This document shows positions 1 through 11,760 of a stretch of 64,000 nucleotides of DNA, piece after piece. Below the pieces are notes generated by a model. The model searched no databases, was not told where the DNA came from, and saw nothing but the letters and a program-made list of their open reading frames with translations. Made by a program: the position numbers and the translations under genes. The first letter of the stretch is position 1; every line of letters begins with the position of its first letter. Where the stretch lies: contig NC_084923.1 in the NCBI RefSeq assembly GCF_958298935.1, positions 32,518,501-32,582,500 on the forward strand, read 5' to 3'. This DNA is from Phragmites australis. Lineage: Eukaryota > Streptophyta > Magnoliopsida > Poales > Poaceae.

Positions 1-3000
1 CTCATCCAATCAGAGAAACTAACTTCTACTGATAATGTCGTTTGGTGAGCAGAGCTCACTGAATGCACATAGACAGCAAAGCATATGAGGAAGTAATAAC
101 GTTCCAAGTACTCCATAAAGAAGGAAAGTGATGCCTCCCGTTTCATCTCATCAGGTTGCCGAAGAATGTTATTGCGGTAGGTGGCAATTGCTTCTCTTAG
201 GTTCTGTTCACGATGAGATGCAGGCATAAACAGGAAATAAACAGATAGTGTAGCTTCAACTAAATTGCTGCCATTCAGAACATCAAATGGTATATACCTG
301 CATAGAGTCGCATTTATCAATAACTTTATCAACTTGCCTTTTGCCTTCGACACCACCCTGCAAAAATATCAAAGCACAAAGTGGCCATACTCAGAGGAAA
401 TGAGAGATGAAAGGAAGAAAAGGGAAAGGAAATTAATTTATTAAGGTCATTGCCTCGAGAACTCGGACTAAGCTCCTAATGACAGCATATTCTCCTCTGA
501 GTATTGCTTCTTCTGAGCTAGGCATATAGTCATCTACATCATTTCCAGCATAGAAGACCTTCCCAATCGAGTCTGTCCTCGGGATACCTGCAGCAAATAG
601 CAAAGCCCCACATCTCAAAATTCCAAGTACAGGCATTAATTATAAGAATAAAATGCTACAAGCATAGAGCAAGATACAGTATGCCTTACGTAGAATCAGC
701 TGCCATCAGTTTGTAATACTAAAAGACCACATGACAGTTCCCAACACGACTGTCTGTGGGCATGCTACTGTTTCTCAATCAGTTTCATACAGGTAACAGA
801 AGCCCATGAATGCAACCAAATTAAAATTTGTTGCTCACCTGAAGCTCCTATTCGGTTTAGGTACACCAATGTAGCTATAACCATACCAGTAGTTGTCCGT
901 CCCCTCCCCATTTGACAGTTAAACACAATTTCCGTTTCTATATCAACTTGAGAGATTCGACGTACCTGTTAAGCACAACAAAATTCGATGTTATGAACCA
1001 ATTGACTTGCCACAATAGGATAACTTTGATGTTATCAAATCTCAGCATATTTCATAAATTGCAATAGCTGAGTGTCTGCGGATAATTTGAACCCACCAAA
1101 TGTGCTTCCTATGAGTGTGGCAAAACAGTCCACACCTTTTTCAACTAAAAGGAATAGTTAAACACAAAGAACGAACATGACTGGAACAAATATCTCAAGG
1201 TGGCCAGACAACCTAAAGGCTCAATTTTCCCAGAAATGGGGTGAGAAGATACTAGCAGGAACAGTTAGCAAGTTCAACGCCAACATAAACTAACCAGGTT
1301 GTCAAAATCTCCTTCCTTCGGGGCTTTTTCGTCAGTAATTGGAACACGTTCATAATCAACAAGGTATCCTTGATGTTGTAGATCCTCATAGACCTATACA
1401 GGAATCAAGTTTTCTGAAAAGGACCATGTATGAGAAAAAAAATATGAAATCATAAATGTGCCACTACCTCAAGTGGAGTCTTCACTGTATCAGACATCAC
1501 TGATTCCCACTGGTCCACCATCTGACCACTTGGCAGTTCATCAGTTACTAGGATCTTATTCCCATATCTGCTCCATCAAATATTCCAATAACAGAGACCA
1601 CTTAATAGTAATATGGACATAAATAGTTTGCATTGCAAATTTGCAACTGATGTACCTTGATGCTTCCTGAAGAATATCCTCTTTAAGGCGAAACTCCATC
1701 TGCTCCACTCTCTCCCTGTTAATTCCCTATGTTGACAGAGATTCAGGATCACTAATAGTTAAAAAAAGGAAAATAATGAACAACTTCATGTGTCTTACTT
1801 CCCAATATATTCTTTTTAAAAATACTTCCCAAGATGTTTCACTTTTCTAACCTCAAAAGTATACCTAGAAATAGTCAACATGTTTTCAAGTTAAGACTTA
1901 ATAACATGAGCATGACAATATTTTGCAAAAACAAAACTAATTTAGTTGACACAAAACATAAACATTACATGGATATAAGTTAGCGTAAGTATTTGTCAAA
2001 GCACCCATTTTTTCTCGAACAATTAAAGTGGGAGAAAAAACGGTCCGACTACAGGCCTAGAAAACAGAAGAACAAACACACCCAATTAATAGGAGGTTTC
2101 CCAAGAAAGACATCCCGCATTAGCAGCCGCACTCATGCATCATAATTCCTTTGAAACAAAGCAAAATATTTTCTTTGGTCTCAGGGCATTAGCATCTTAA
2201 CTTCCACCATGAAAGTTTAACAGAAACTATGGCTTATGGATTATGACCTTTGTGATCTTCTAACAAAATCAGTAAGAAAAGTGGACACTACATGATCACA
2301 ACAATGCAAGAGAAATCAATATGGAGGTCAGAGATCTAATCTGACCGTGTATTCAAGGTTTGAGAAGGGCCTTTCAACATCTCGCAAAACAAAGGGGCGA
2401 CCATTGATGTAGATAACCTGCATAGTATTAGTGGAATAAACACAAGTTACTAGAGGCAGTAAGAAACAGAAAAACAAAAAAAAAATATGGTACACCCTGT
2501 TCCGGGGAGATGCGGTAGTCACTTGAAATTTAAAAATTACATATTGCTAAGGCATGGATGTGAAATATGTAATCTGAAAAATACATATTGAGAGAGAGAG
2601 TTTCTCATGTTTCTCTAAGAAAAAAGACTCACTCTCTTTTCTACTTCTCTTTTCTAATTTGTGTCTAACTAGTGAGGGTGACAACTTGACATTCTATATT
2701 TCTTTTTGAAGCCGTAAACATAATGTACTCTAGTCTAGAAATTAGTATTCTTACCGGTTCCTCCCGAAGACTATGCCATAGAACCCGAGTTTGCTTTCCT
2801 TTCTTTTGTGCTCCAATATGGTTTAGCACATTAGCAATTCCTTCCATCGTCGGCATTGCAACACCATGAACACGCAAGGATCCAGCCTGAAAAAAAAAAA
2901 GGTGGTGGTAGCAGTTGATGAAAGACCTACTTTGTTAACTATCAAAAAATAATTAACATAACAAAATTTAAAAATGGTAGGGTACCAAGTCTATATACAG

Positions 3001-3930
3001 CCTCTTGAATTTGAAGGGTCTTATGAGAAAGGAAACTAGAGCAGCACAAGAGCAAGCACACTTATTTAAAGTTTATGCATTCAAGCCTTTTTGAACTAAC
3101 ATTACGGCAGCATGCATATCGCCAAATTAAACACGAAGTATTTTGTGCCTGCATATGTCCACGTGGAAAAGTTTGTGTTTTTTCCTCTAAGAATATTATG
3201 TATGCATAGTACATTTGTGAGATTTTACTGCAACGAAATAGATTAAATGCAAGGAGTCACTAATTTAAACCACGAGATTAACATCCAACAATGTGTTTTT
3301 CTGGATACTGTTAAAACAGCCGTTATTATTCCCTAAAAATTGCACATTATGTAGTTCTGCAATTTTAAGCAAAGTAGCGTGTGGTTTTAAGTAACTGGGA
3401 GCTTAAAAAAACTTGGGAGGCGCTTGAAAAATAGCAAAGCTCTTCTATTATCAAAATAACCATCAAGACCTCGAAAGCATGCTACACGATTCGGAACCGA
3501 TGGTTAGACAGATTATGATAGAACAGAAGACGCTTGACAATAATCAAACATTCGGGAGATAGAAACAACGAAAACAATTCCTTTTCTGCGTGAGCGCGGG
3601 GAATGACGGCGGGGCGGGGGATTGGATAATCCGCAGCCAGCAACAGAGGACTAGTAACTAATTCGGCACCATCGTCCCGTCCGCTCGGAGACCGAGAGGT
3701 GTTAGAGAAACGCAAGATTGGTTAGGGTGAAGAGAAGAAGAGAATCTATGGAAAACCTGGCGGTAATTGGGCGCGCCGTCGATTTGCGGGGAGAGGCGCT
3801 TGTTCTGGCACCCGGGGAAGTGGTCGCTCTTGAGGATGGCCTTCTTGCCGAGCACGGAGCCGCCCCTGCTGCTGATGACCTGCTCGGCCGCCGCGGCCGC
3901 CTGCACGTCCTCCATCTCCCCGACCTCCAT
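1..3930 (-). CDS. Paladin-like protein (PTP/phytase-like fold), 5' part; gene continues off the left edge
   Basis: Ten exons on the minus strand join in frame: 3757-3930 (start ATG at 3928-3930), 2755-2886, 2346-2417, 1656-1726, 1468-1567, 1295-1393, 839-965, 454-587, 298-357 and 1-203 (truncated by the window). They give about 390 residues. The P-loop CQMGRGR, followed by TTTGM, lies near residue 233 and fits the CX5R cysteine-phosphatase signature. Flanking stretches such as LREEPVIYINGRPFVLRD and DFDNLVRRISQVDIE match the repeated PTP-like phytase domain of paladin. Plant paladins are about 1,250 residues with several such domains, so roughly a third is seen. Family knowledge suggests a cytosolic, possibly inositol-phosphate-directed or catalytically weak phosphatase; the substrate is not evident here. 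The first exon is GC-rich and alanine-rich. One intron has a GC donor (452-453). Start choice: first ATG in frame with the conserved exon; the longer upstream frame is low-complexity 5' UTR. Confidence 0.9.
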
Positions 3931-4200
3931 CCGTGCTCCCGCGCCACGCAATTCCGCGCACCACCACCGCGTCCTCCTTCTCCTCCTCCTCCTCCTCCTA
4001 TCCGGGCCCCGGCAATCAACGCCGTCCCACGGACCGGATACGGCGGGATTGGGACGACGGGACGGGGCGAGACGGCGGCGAGGCCAATAGGAAGCGATGA
4101 GGCGAGGCGGAGGGGGGGGGGAGGAAGCAGCGAAAGGGGAGAGTGGGGTGGGGAGGGGAGACCGGCTTATAGGCATCGAGATGTGGGATAGGCAGGCTCC
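3931..4200 (-). promoter_or_regulatory. Probable 5' UTR / proximal promoter of the paladin-like gene
   Basis: GC-rich sequence directly upstream of the start codon, with a CTC/TCC microsatellite at about 3976-4000 and purine-rich runs around 4110-4160. GC content drops after about 4270. No clear TATA box was found in the expected place, so the transcription start is not fixed. Confidence 0.4.
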
Positions 4201-4977
4201 GGGGCGTCAGGCCAAATAGGCAGCCTGCAGCCCGGCCCCGGATCCGTATCGAAGCCGCAGTTGTTGCACCGTGCTCGTCGCTGCCACGTGTCCTCGCAGC
4301 ACGACAAGCTCACTATCACCCATGCTTCAGCCGTATCCGTATATTAAGTACCATTGTCATGTCTTCGGAAATCGCGTAACGCCGCATCGGCGACAAATAG
4401 AGTACAACTCCAGTTCCTTTCGAGATGAAACAGTGTGCTGCATTGGCCCGTTAAAGAAGAGAATAAAAAATATGGACGGCTGCTGCAGCACACGTGATAC
4501 TCGTGCCGTTGCTGGGAACTTTCTTTTGTTGCTGGTTTTCTACTAGTCCAGCTGATCTGCCCAAATTAACAGCTCTTAGGTCCTTGTTATCATCATCATG
4601 GGCTTCATGGCACTTGGCACGAACTGGCACTATTTAACAACAACTCTTAAGTAGGAGTATTAAGTAATGGGTTACCGATCGTTAATCAACAGCCAGCTAG
4701 GAGATCGATCGAGGTTGTTGTCAAACAAGCGTTTTATTTTGATCTCAGGTGTGAACGCAAAGTCAGGAGCATAATATCAGGATCGAGCGTGACGGGTGGT
4801 GGTGGATTTGGACGGTGACATGATGATCTACCGCTAAAATATAGATACGGTGGCAGCCAGGAATATAGCGCTTGGTTTGAGTAATAAACCCATTAAGAAT
4901 GTAGTGGTTTTATTATAAGATTATCCTATGAATTCTTGTGAGATGAGACGATTCTTTCTCATGACACTAACAAAAGA
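4201..4977. other. Intergenic, nothing recognisable
   Basis: AT-rich, GC-poor sequence between the paladin-like promoter and the Copia relic. Only short frames without family resemblance. The final ~90 bp look repeat-derived but could not be matched to the LTR that follows. Confidence 0.4.
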
Positions 4978-5278
4978 TGATATGTCATAAACACAATCAT
5001 AAAAATAATTATATCACATATTTAAGTTCATGTATTTTTGAATAATATGTTATTCAAAAATAACAATCGTTACTTTGATCGACAAGTATTTGATTTGTTT
5101 ATGAAACTCTTTATTTATATTATGATATTATTTTTAGTCCATCTCTAATCGCACAGCATTGTGATGATATATAAAATCAGCACATATATTGATTGATGAT
5201 CATGTTCCATAGATCATAGGTATAAAGATACCAGAAAAATTTTGTTTTAGATTAGCATAGTCTACCCGTTCCTCAACA
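4978..5278 (+). repeat. 5' LTR of the Copia element, internally deleted (~300 bp)
   Basis: Aligns with 8154-8430 of the 3' LTR (shared blocks such as GAAACTCTTTATTTATATTA and TGATTGATGATCATGTT). It then jumps near 5235, after GATACCAG, straight to the sequence matching the last ~45 bp of the 3' LTR (about 9715-9760), ending in CAACA. About 1.3 kb present in the 3' copy is absent. Confidence 0.75.
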
Positions 5279-5297
5279 ACGGTATTAAAGCCATCTT
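5279..5297 (+). other. Decayed primer-binding site (initiator tRNA-Met type)
   Basis: CGGTATTAAAGCC directly after the 5' LTR resembles the plant Copia primer site TGGTATCAGAGCC, with three transitions. This fixes the 3' edge of the 5' LTR and the element's orientation. Confidence 0.6.
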
Positions 5298-6059
5298 GTG
5301 TAGTTTTTTTTATATAGATTGATCACATATAGATGATGTGTGGTAGTAAAAGATTGGATCTTAATCAGTTCATATGATGGATCAGTTATTGTACATTTTG
5401 TTGTAATAGGGGTCGGATGATGTGTGAGTCGATGGAACTATATGACCAAAGGATTAGCTTGCTCTTCCACCTGGCCCCCCGTGCGATTTGCTCTTACCGA
5501 CTGAAATCATCATCGGGGCTAACAGCATGCACCGTTGTATGGTCGGAAGAACAACAGATCGAGTTTATGTGTGTTATCATCAATTCTAGAAAACCTCACG
5601 CGATGATCAATATAATTGATCCAATGAAAATTGAGGCATTATGAATGACTCGAAATCGACTTGATATGATCAACCCGATAAGATTTTCATAGCGATTTTA
5701 TAAATATGATCTATGTATTTTCGAGAGGTTTTCAAGGCGCTGCCCTGAAACCCGGGGGCGGCTTCCCCCTCGACCCCCCACTCGCTAACCGGTTAGCGGG
5801 ACCACCGTACTGTCCAAGCCTAAGGCTTTTAAGGATAACATATTTTTATCATCTCGTTAGAATTCGATTATGTGCTTAACTTGTTTTTGCAGGGAATTGT
5901 GTGGATAGTATGAACCTTATGTGTATGGGATGCATGCGTGTAATTTTTATGGCCTACGAGTCATGGTTAATTGCAGCCAAAGGCTGTCATGTTATTGTAT
6001 AACCAGTCTTTGTTGGACATGATCCGGCCCTTGATGAGCTATATGGTCTTCTATTATCC

Positions 6060-8135
6060 TTCCGATGATACACTCTAGAAACTATAACGTTCACTTTAAA
6101 TAGGATTCCATCTAAAGTTGTAGAGAGGACACCATATGAGATATGGACCAGGAAGCATCCTAGGTTATCTTTCCTTAAGATATAAGTATGTGAGGCCTAT
6201 GTAAAACGTTTGACGTTAGATAAGCTCACTCTCAAATCAGATAAATACTTCTTTGTGGGGCATCCGAAGAAAACCAAAGGATATTACTTTTATAATCGAG
6301 AAGAAGGCAAAGTGTTTGTCACCTGGAACAGTATTTTCTGGAGAAAGAGTTTCTCTCAAGAAATATCAGTGGGAGCACGGTGCAACTCGAAGAGATTTGG
6401 GAACCATCAGAAAGTGTTTCAGCTCTTACTGAACCAAAATTGGATGTTGCAGAATATGTTGTGGAGACACCAGCCCCACGATGATCGGAAAGGGTCAGTC
6501 GCGCCCCTGAGAGGTTTATATTCCTAACCACGGAGCAATGCAATATTTTATTGTTGAACAATAATGAACCTAAGACTTACTTGGAAGCAGTGGTGGAACC
6601 GAACTCTGAGAGATGGTTAGGAGCCATTAGATCTAAGCTAGAATCCATGCACAATAATCAAGTTTGTAACTTGGTTGATCCACCCGATGGTGTTAAGCAG
6701 TTGAGTGCAAATGAGTTTTTAAGAAAAGATAGATGTTGATGGGAATGTTCACATATATAAGGTACGATTGGTGGTGAAAGGTTTCAGGCAAATTCAAGGT
6801 GTTGATTATGACGAAACATTTTCGTTTATCGCAATGCTAAAGTCTATCTGGATCATCCTAGCAATTGACGTATATTATGACTATGAGATATGACAGATGG
6901 ATGTCAAAACCGTTTTCCTTAATGAAAACCTAAATGAGGATGTGTACATGACACAGACTCAAGGTTCGGTCGATCCGAAAAATGCTAAGAAGATGCAAGG
7001 TGCAAAAGTTCATCTATGGGCTGAAGCAAGCTTCTCGGAGTTGGAATCTTCGTTTTGATGAAGTGGTCAAAGGACTTGGTTTTATCAAGAATGAAGAAGA
7101 GCCTTGTATTTACAAAAGGCTAGTAGGAGCGCACTTGTTTTTCTGATCTTATATGTAGATGATATATTATTGATTGGGAATGATATTCCGATGCTTGATG
7201 CTATCAAATCTTCGTTGTAAAAGAATTTTTTAATAAAAGATCTAGGAGAGGTAGCATACATATTGGGCATAAAGATCTATAGAGATAGGTCGAGAAGGCT
7301 GATCAGATTAAGCCAGAGTACATACATCGATAATGTATTAAAAAGGTTCAATATACAGGATTCCAAAAAGGGTTCTTGCCAATGTTACATGACATTACTC
7401 TCAATAAGAGTCAGTGTCCTTCGACCACTGATGATCTCGAGAGGATGAGTGTGATCCTGTATGCTTTCGCTATTGGGTCCATCATGTATGCCATGTTTTG
7501 TACACGTCTAGATGTTTTCTATACTATAAGTGTTACGAGTAGATACCAATCAAATCTGGGTAAAACTCACTGGATAACAGTAAAGAATATCCTAAAGTAC
7601 TTGAGAAGAACTATAGATATGTTCCTACTTTATGGAGGTGAGAAGGAACTCATTGTAAATAGTTACACCAATACTAGCTTTCAAACCGACAAGGACGATT
7701 CGAGATCGCAATCTGGTTTTGTGTTTTGCCTCAATAGAGGAGTAGTGAGTTAGAAGAGTTTCAAGCAAGAAACGATGGCCAATTCCACGACGGAGGTCGA
7801 GTATATCGTAGCTTCTGAAGCTGTAAAGGAGGTTGTTTAAATCAGAAAGTTTATTTCTAAGTTAGGTGTGATGCCTAGTGCTTCTAGTCCAATGGATCTC
7901 TATTGTGATAATAGTGAAGCTGTTGCGCAAGGCAAATAACCTAGGTCACATCAGAAATCCAACCACATACTATGGTGCTATCACCTTATTCGAGAGATTT
8001 TAGATCGTAGTGATGTGAAGATATGCAAGGTGCACGGGATTTGAATATTTTTGATCCATTGACAAAGCCACTCCCGTGGTCCAAACATGAGGCGCACATA
8101 AGAGCTATGGATATTAGATATTTACATGATTGATT
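6060..8135 (+). pseudogene. Copia pol remnant: integrase C-terminus, reverse transcriptase, RNase H
   Basis: Fragments in several frames. At about 6120-6370 lie integrase C-terminal pieces (TPYEIWTRKHPRL, then YFFVGHPKKTKGYYFYNRE). RT follows from about 6570 (YLEAVVEPNSERWLGAI, RLVVKGFRQIQGVDYDETF, QMDVKTVFLNENL, GLKQASRSWNLRFDEVVKG). The catalytic YVDD lies in LYVDDILLIGND near 7150-7180. RNase H runs about 7640-8050 (QSGFVFCLNRGVVS; CDNSEAVAQGK). There are frequent in-frame stops and at least one frameshift in each domain. No functional product is expected. Confidence 0.85.
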
Positions 8136-8153
8136 CTAGTGCAATTGAGAGAT

Positions 8154-9760
8154 TGAAGTTAATAAGGCCCTAAAGCCAATCATAAAGATGATTGTATCAC
8201 ACGTCTATGTTCATGTGCGTTCATGTGCTTCTGAATAATGTGTTATTCCAAGAATGACTATCGTTTATTTTGATTGGCAAGTATTTGACCTGTTTACGAA
8301 ACTCTTTATTTATATTATGATATTATTTTTAGTCAATCCCTGGTCGTATATCATTGTGATGACATAAAGACTAACACATGTACTGATTGATGATCATGTT
8401 TCATGGATAATAGGTATAGAGATACCAGGTCAATAATGTGGACATTTATATTAGAAAATATAATGTTGATAGATCCACCTTGAGATAATACTGGGATTAT
8501 TATTATGATGCGTCATCAGTTGTTATCTCAAATGATGTACATGCAGGATCCTTAGACCTGAGATCGTCATTGATTCCGAGAATGTGTAGTGACATACTTT
8601 AGGGCTGCCAAACGCTATTCCATAATTGGGTAGTCATAAAGGTAGTTTTCTGATTTGTCATGAAACATGTCATGGGGTGTGAACGATCAAGATGAAATTT
8701 GTCCCTCCTTGATAACATGAGAGATATCTCTAAACCTCTCGAGGTAGTTGGATTGAAAAAGTGCATAGTCATGTCAATATGATTAAAGAGTTAATCATAA
8801 TGAATCCACTACTTAATCAAGTGAATGGTCGAGCTATCACAAAGATAACACGTATCTCGCCTTGAGTTTGACTGGTATTGTGAGGCAAAAGGGTCGGTGC
8901 ATGTGCATATCAAGGTTTAATTGATATGATCTTTTGTGTACACTCGGGAGTTAACATATCCTGCTAGGGACTACTATTGATTTTAGTTTGAAAAGAATTT
9001 TTGAGTTATAGCCGTTTGTACATGAACCTAACGGGTCACATACTTAATGGGATAGAACAAAATATACGAATTGGATTCATATATGGGTTTGATTGGATTG
9101 TGATCCATGAGGTGTTAGAGTCCTAAACGGCTTTCATCGTAGGAGTTCATTAGCGAGTTCTATATAAGAAGAGGCGTGGGGTGGCATATGGATAGGTTGA
9201 GCCACTTGAAAACCCTAGCCGTAGCTTTCCACACGATATCCCAAGATCCTAGCCGCGCGCGAGGTGCTAGCACATCGGCGCTCAATGTTTCTGCCTGGTA
9301 CGTGTGGATACCGTAGAGGCGCTGCTGCTATTGTCGCACTGATCTTCTCGGCGAGTTGATCACGACGTGTTTGGGACTGGTCGTCGACCATGAGCAGTCT
9401 AGTCGTGGAGCATAACGCCACCACTCGAATCTGGTCGGATAGTATGACACGATCACTCAGAACTGATCGAGGTCGCGATATACCTGATCGGGAGCTGGTC
9501 GAGAAACTGATTGAGAACCACGACCACTTGCTCGGGGTTGGTCGAGTGTGACCACCTATGCGGGACTGATCGCGAATCTGATTGAGAAACTGTTCAAAGA
9601 GTTTGACGTGCACGACGCTGGATCGGCTTACTCCATTTTTTCTTCCGCTGCACTACATGTCGAGTGATTATAATCTATAATCTCCTACTAACATGATTTT
9701 CTAAATGATTACCGTAGAATTTTTTATTTTAAACTAGCTTAGTCTATCCATTTCCTAACA
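8154..9760 (+). repeat. 3' LTR of the Copia element (~1.6 kb, full length)
   Basis: Starts TGAAG after a purine-rich tract (GTGCAATTGAGAGATTGAAG region) and ends CTAACA at 9760. Shares both ends with the 5' LTR and carries ~1.3 kb the 5' copy has lost. Short frames inside it are not genes. Confidence 0.7.
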
Positions 9761-10650
9761 CTAACCATATGCTTGGTTAGGTTGAAAGCTAGGATGAGAT
9801 GATCCATGGAGAACCCACTTCTTGAAAGCAGCCCCTGAGTCGCCTGATGACCCGTCCCCGTTCCGGTCCAGGCCTAGTGCTCGAGGAGACGAGAATCACG
9901 CGCTCGCATCCGGCATCTCCACCGTTCCCACGCAACATTGCCGCCGGCATATTCGAGGACGGCCCCCACCCCGTTGCTCATTCCCAAGCACTGGGTTCTC
10001 TTTGTCCAATTTCTGTCCATGTGCCGTGCCATGTTGCCGTGCATGCCTCGCTCTCACGAGCGCGTGCGAACCGCATATCCAACGCCACGGCGGGTGGGCG
10101 GGCGCTGAGCATATTCTCGAAGGCCAAGAGCCGCCCGCTCCTGATCCGGTCCAGTCCAGTCTTTATCCGATGCGGTCAAGCGTGGCCTCGGCCTCACGAA
10201 ACCGCACATGCGTCATGCGATCTGGCGAGTGGTCCGCTTGGCGCGTCCAACTGAAGAGCCGATCCGGCGATTTGATCTGATCTGCGGCCTGCTATTCTGG
10301 GGCGTCCCGACACGCCGTCGCGTCAGAGTGTGCATGGACAGACAAAGCACGAGAGAACACATTTTCCTCGTTTGCCCCTTTCAGATGGGGATGCCTGCAC
10401 CAACGACTTTTGTGTTCTTCTCCTCTACTTTAATGGACACCTGATTACACACTGTCCTGACAACCTGCTTAGAAGATAGCACATGTTAATGCCTTACTGC
10501 TTACTAGTACCGATTATGGCACACGGTTTTCAAGCTGAATCCCACATGACTTCCTTTTGGACCGATAAAAAGTGTACGTGATAAACCCACGTAATTGCGA
10601 TAATTAGATGGGTCACTGAAAGAAACCGTTTGTGAGAGAAGACATCCATA
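9761..10650. other. GC-rich intergenic stretch, no assignable gene
   Basis: About 9820-10330 is GC-rich compared with its surroundings and has three overlapping open frames on the plus strand (for example 9822-10280). None contains a motif I recognise. It could be a captured gene fragment or old promoter sequence. Nothing else is visible to 10650. Confidence 0.3.
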
Positions 10651-10698
10651 TCACTTCATGAGGAAGCAAAAAACTATCTTCTTTACATGGAATGATAT

Positions 10699-11052
10699 GT
10701 GTGGAGACCGAAAAAAAAGAAAGCAACGATGATAGCCTACAACCACGGTAACCTCCCAGACAAGGTTGTCGCCGTGGCCAAGGAGGCTAAGGCCATCGCC
10801 AACGTCGCAATCCTCCTCAACACCGAGGACAAGAAGGTCAAAGATGAGGCACAGGCCATCACCAACACAATTGATCACGAGGAGATCAGGGTTGTCATTG
10901 TCAAGCACGAGGAGGTTGAGGTCTTCACTATTAAGCACGAGGAGGTTGGGCCATGTCGTCCTCGTCTTGTCAACACCCTCTTCCTCACCGAGATCACCTT
11001 CAATGCCAATGATGAGGAGGCCGATGACCAGGGCCATTGTAGCCGACAATGA
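10699..11052 (+). other. Unassigned ORF with short internal repeat (117 codons)
   Basis: Starts MWRPKKKKATMIAYN. It is rich in Lys, Glu, Ala and Val, with a repeated KHEEV segment (VKHEEVEVFTIKHEEVGP) near residues 66-84. Both strands and two plus frames are open, as expected of a biased repetitive sequence, so the frame may not be real. No family is recognised. It could be part of a transposon ending near 11.4-11.8 kb. No intron signals or promoter stand out. Confidence 0.2.
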
Positions 11053-11439
11053 GGCAGGGCCTTCGTCGACGTCGATGAACATGAGGAGACAGGGTCACTA
11101 CTGTTGCTATCGAGGTCAAGCTTGATATGTTGTTATGTGGAAGAGAGAGTGGCGATAGAGCCTGTGCATCTTGGTCGGCTATCTATTCAAGGGTTTAGGG
11201 GGATTTGGGTTGTTTGGGTCGAAACATATTGCATCAGCTCCTAAAGTCAACTGTCTGCATATCTCAAAACTCACCCTAGAAACACAAAACACGTCTATGA
11301 TATCTGTCATCACAAACAAAATTTTCTCACGTATCTTTTGCGAGATCTTTATAACTCTATTTTTTTTTTACAATCTTCATATGTCTGATATGCTATATAT
11401 TTAAATAAGATCGGCGCACGGGAAGCAAAATGCTTCTAC

Positions 11440-11760
11440 TACTAGCTACACTACTACTATTTTGCAATACTATCTATTACAGCTTTCTCCTCTTCGAGGC
11501 TGGACCATAACATCATCAGTATCGGTCAACAATAGGTAGGACCAATACCGTATATGACACATAGTTTTTTTTATATCAACCATAGGCTGTGATATATCAT
11601 CACAGACAATTCATTTTGATAACCGATTGTGATCATGTGTGATGTAGTGTTATCACAGACAGGTTTCCTGAGTAATCAGGAGACACATTTATGAGTACCG
11701 CACGTGATATCTCTACCACAATCGGGTTTTCGTTATTATCTATTATATCCCGTCAGCTTT
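11440..11760. repeat. CACTA-like transposon end remnant (subterminal repeats)
   Basis: CACTACTACTA at the left edge is followed by short alternating copies of CACAGACAGG / AACCGATTGTGAT / CCACAATCGG types in both orientations between 11590 and 11735. Clustered inverted subterminal repeats of this sort are typical of grass CACTA (En/Spm) ends. No transposase is visible and the partner end was not found. Confidence 0.35.

Larger units (their letters stand above)
4978..9760 (+). mobile_element. Degenerate Ty1/copia LTR retrotransposon
   Basis: Two unequal LTR-like direct repeats (about 4978-5278 and 8154-9760) flank a decayed internal region. A decayed initiator-Met primer site follows the first repeat. 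Inside, the order integrase remnant, reverse transcriptase, RNase H is the Ty1/copia order on the plus strand. Gag, protease and the integrase N-terminus are missing from the ~750 bp between primer site and integrase remnant. The pol frame has many stops and frameshifts, so the element is dead and non-autonomous. No matching target-site duplication was found at the inferred ends (AAAGA left, CTAAC right), so the outer edges are approximate. Confidence 0.8.

Noticed and set aside
3746..4191. Pro- or Arg-rich frames on both strands over the paladin-like first exon
   Set aside because: Products of CTC/GAG microsatellite composition; only the MEVGEMEDV frame continues into conserved exons.
4967..9765. 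CTAAC as target-site duplication of the Copia element (4967-4971 and 9761-9765)
   Set aside because: Using it would start the 5' LTR at AAAAG instead of TG and does not match the start of the 3' LTR; likely chance.
9822..10444. Three overlapping plus-strand ORFs
   Set aside because: No motif, no splice continuity and mutual overlap in GC-rich sequence; kept only as an unassigned stretch.
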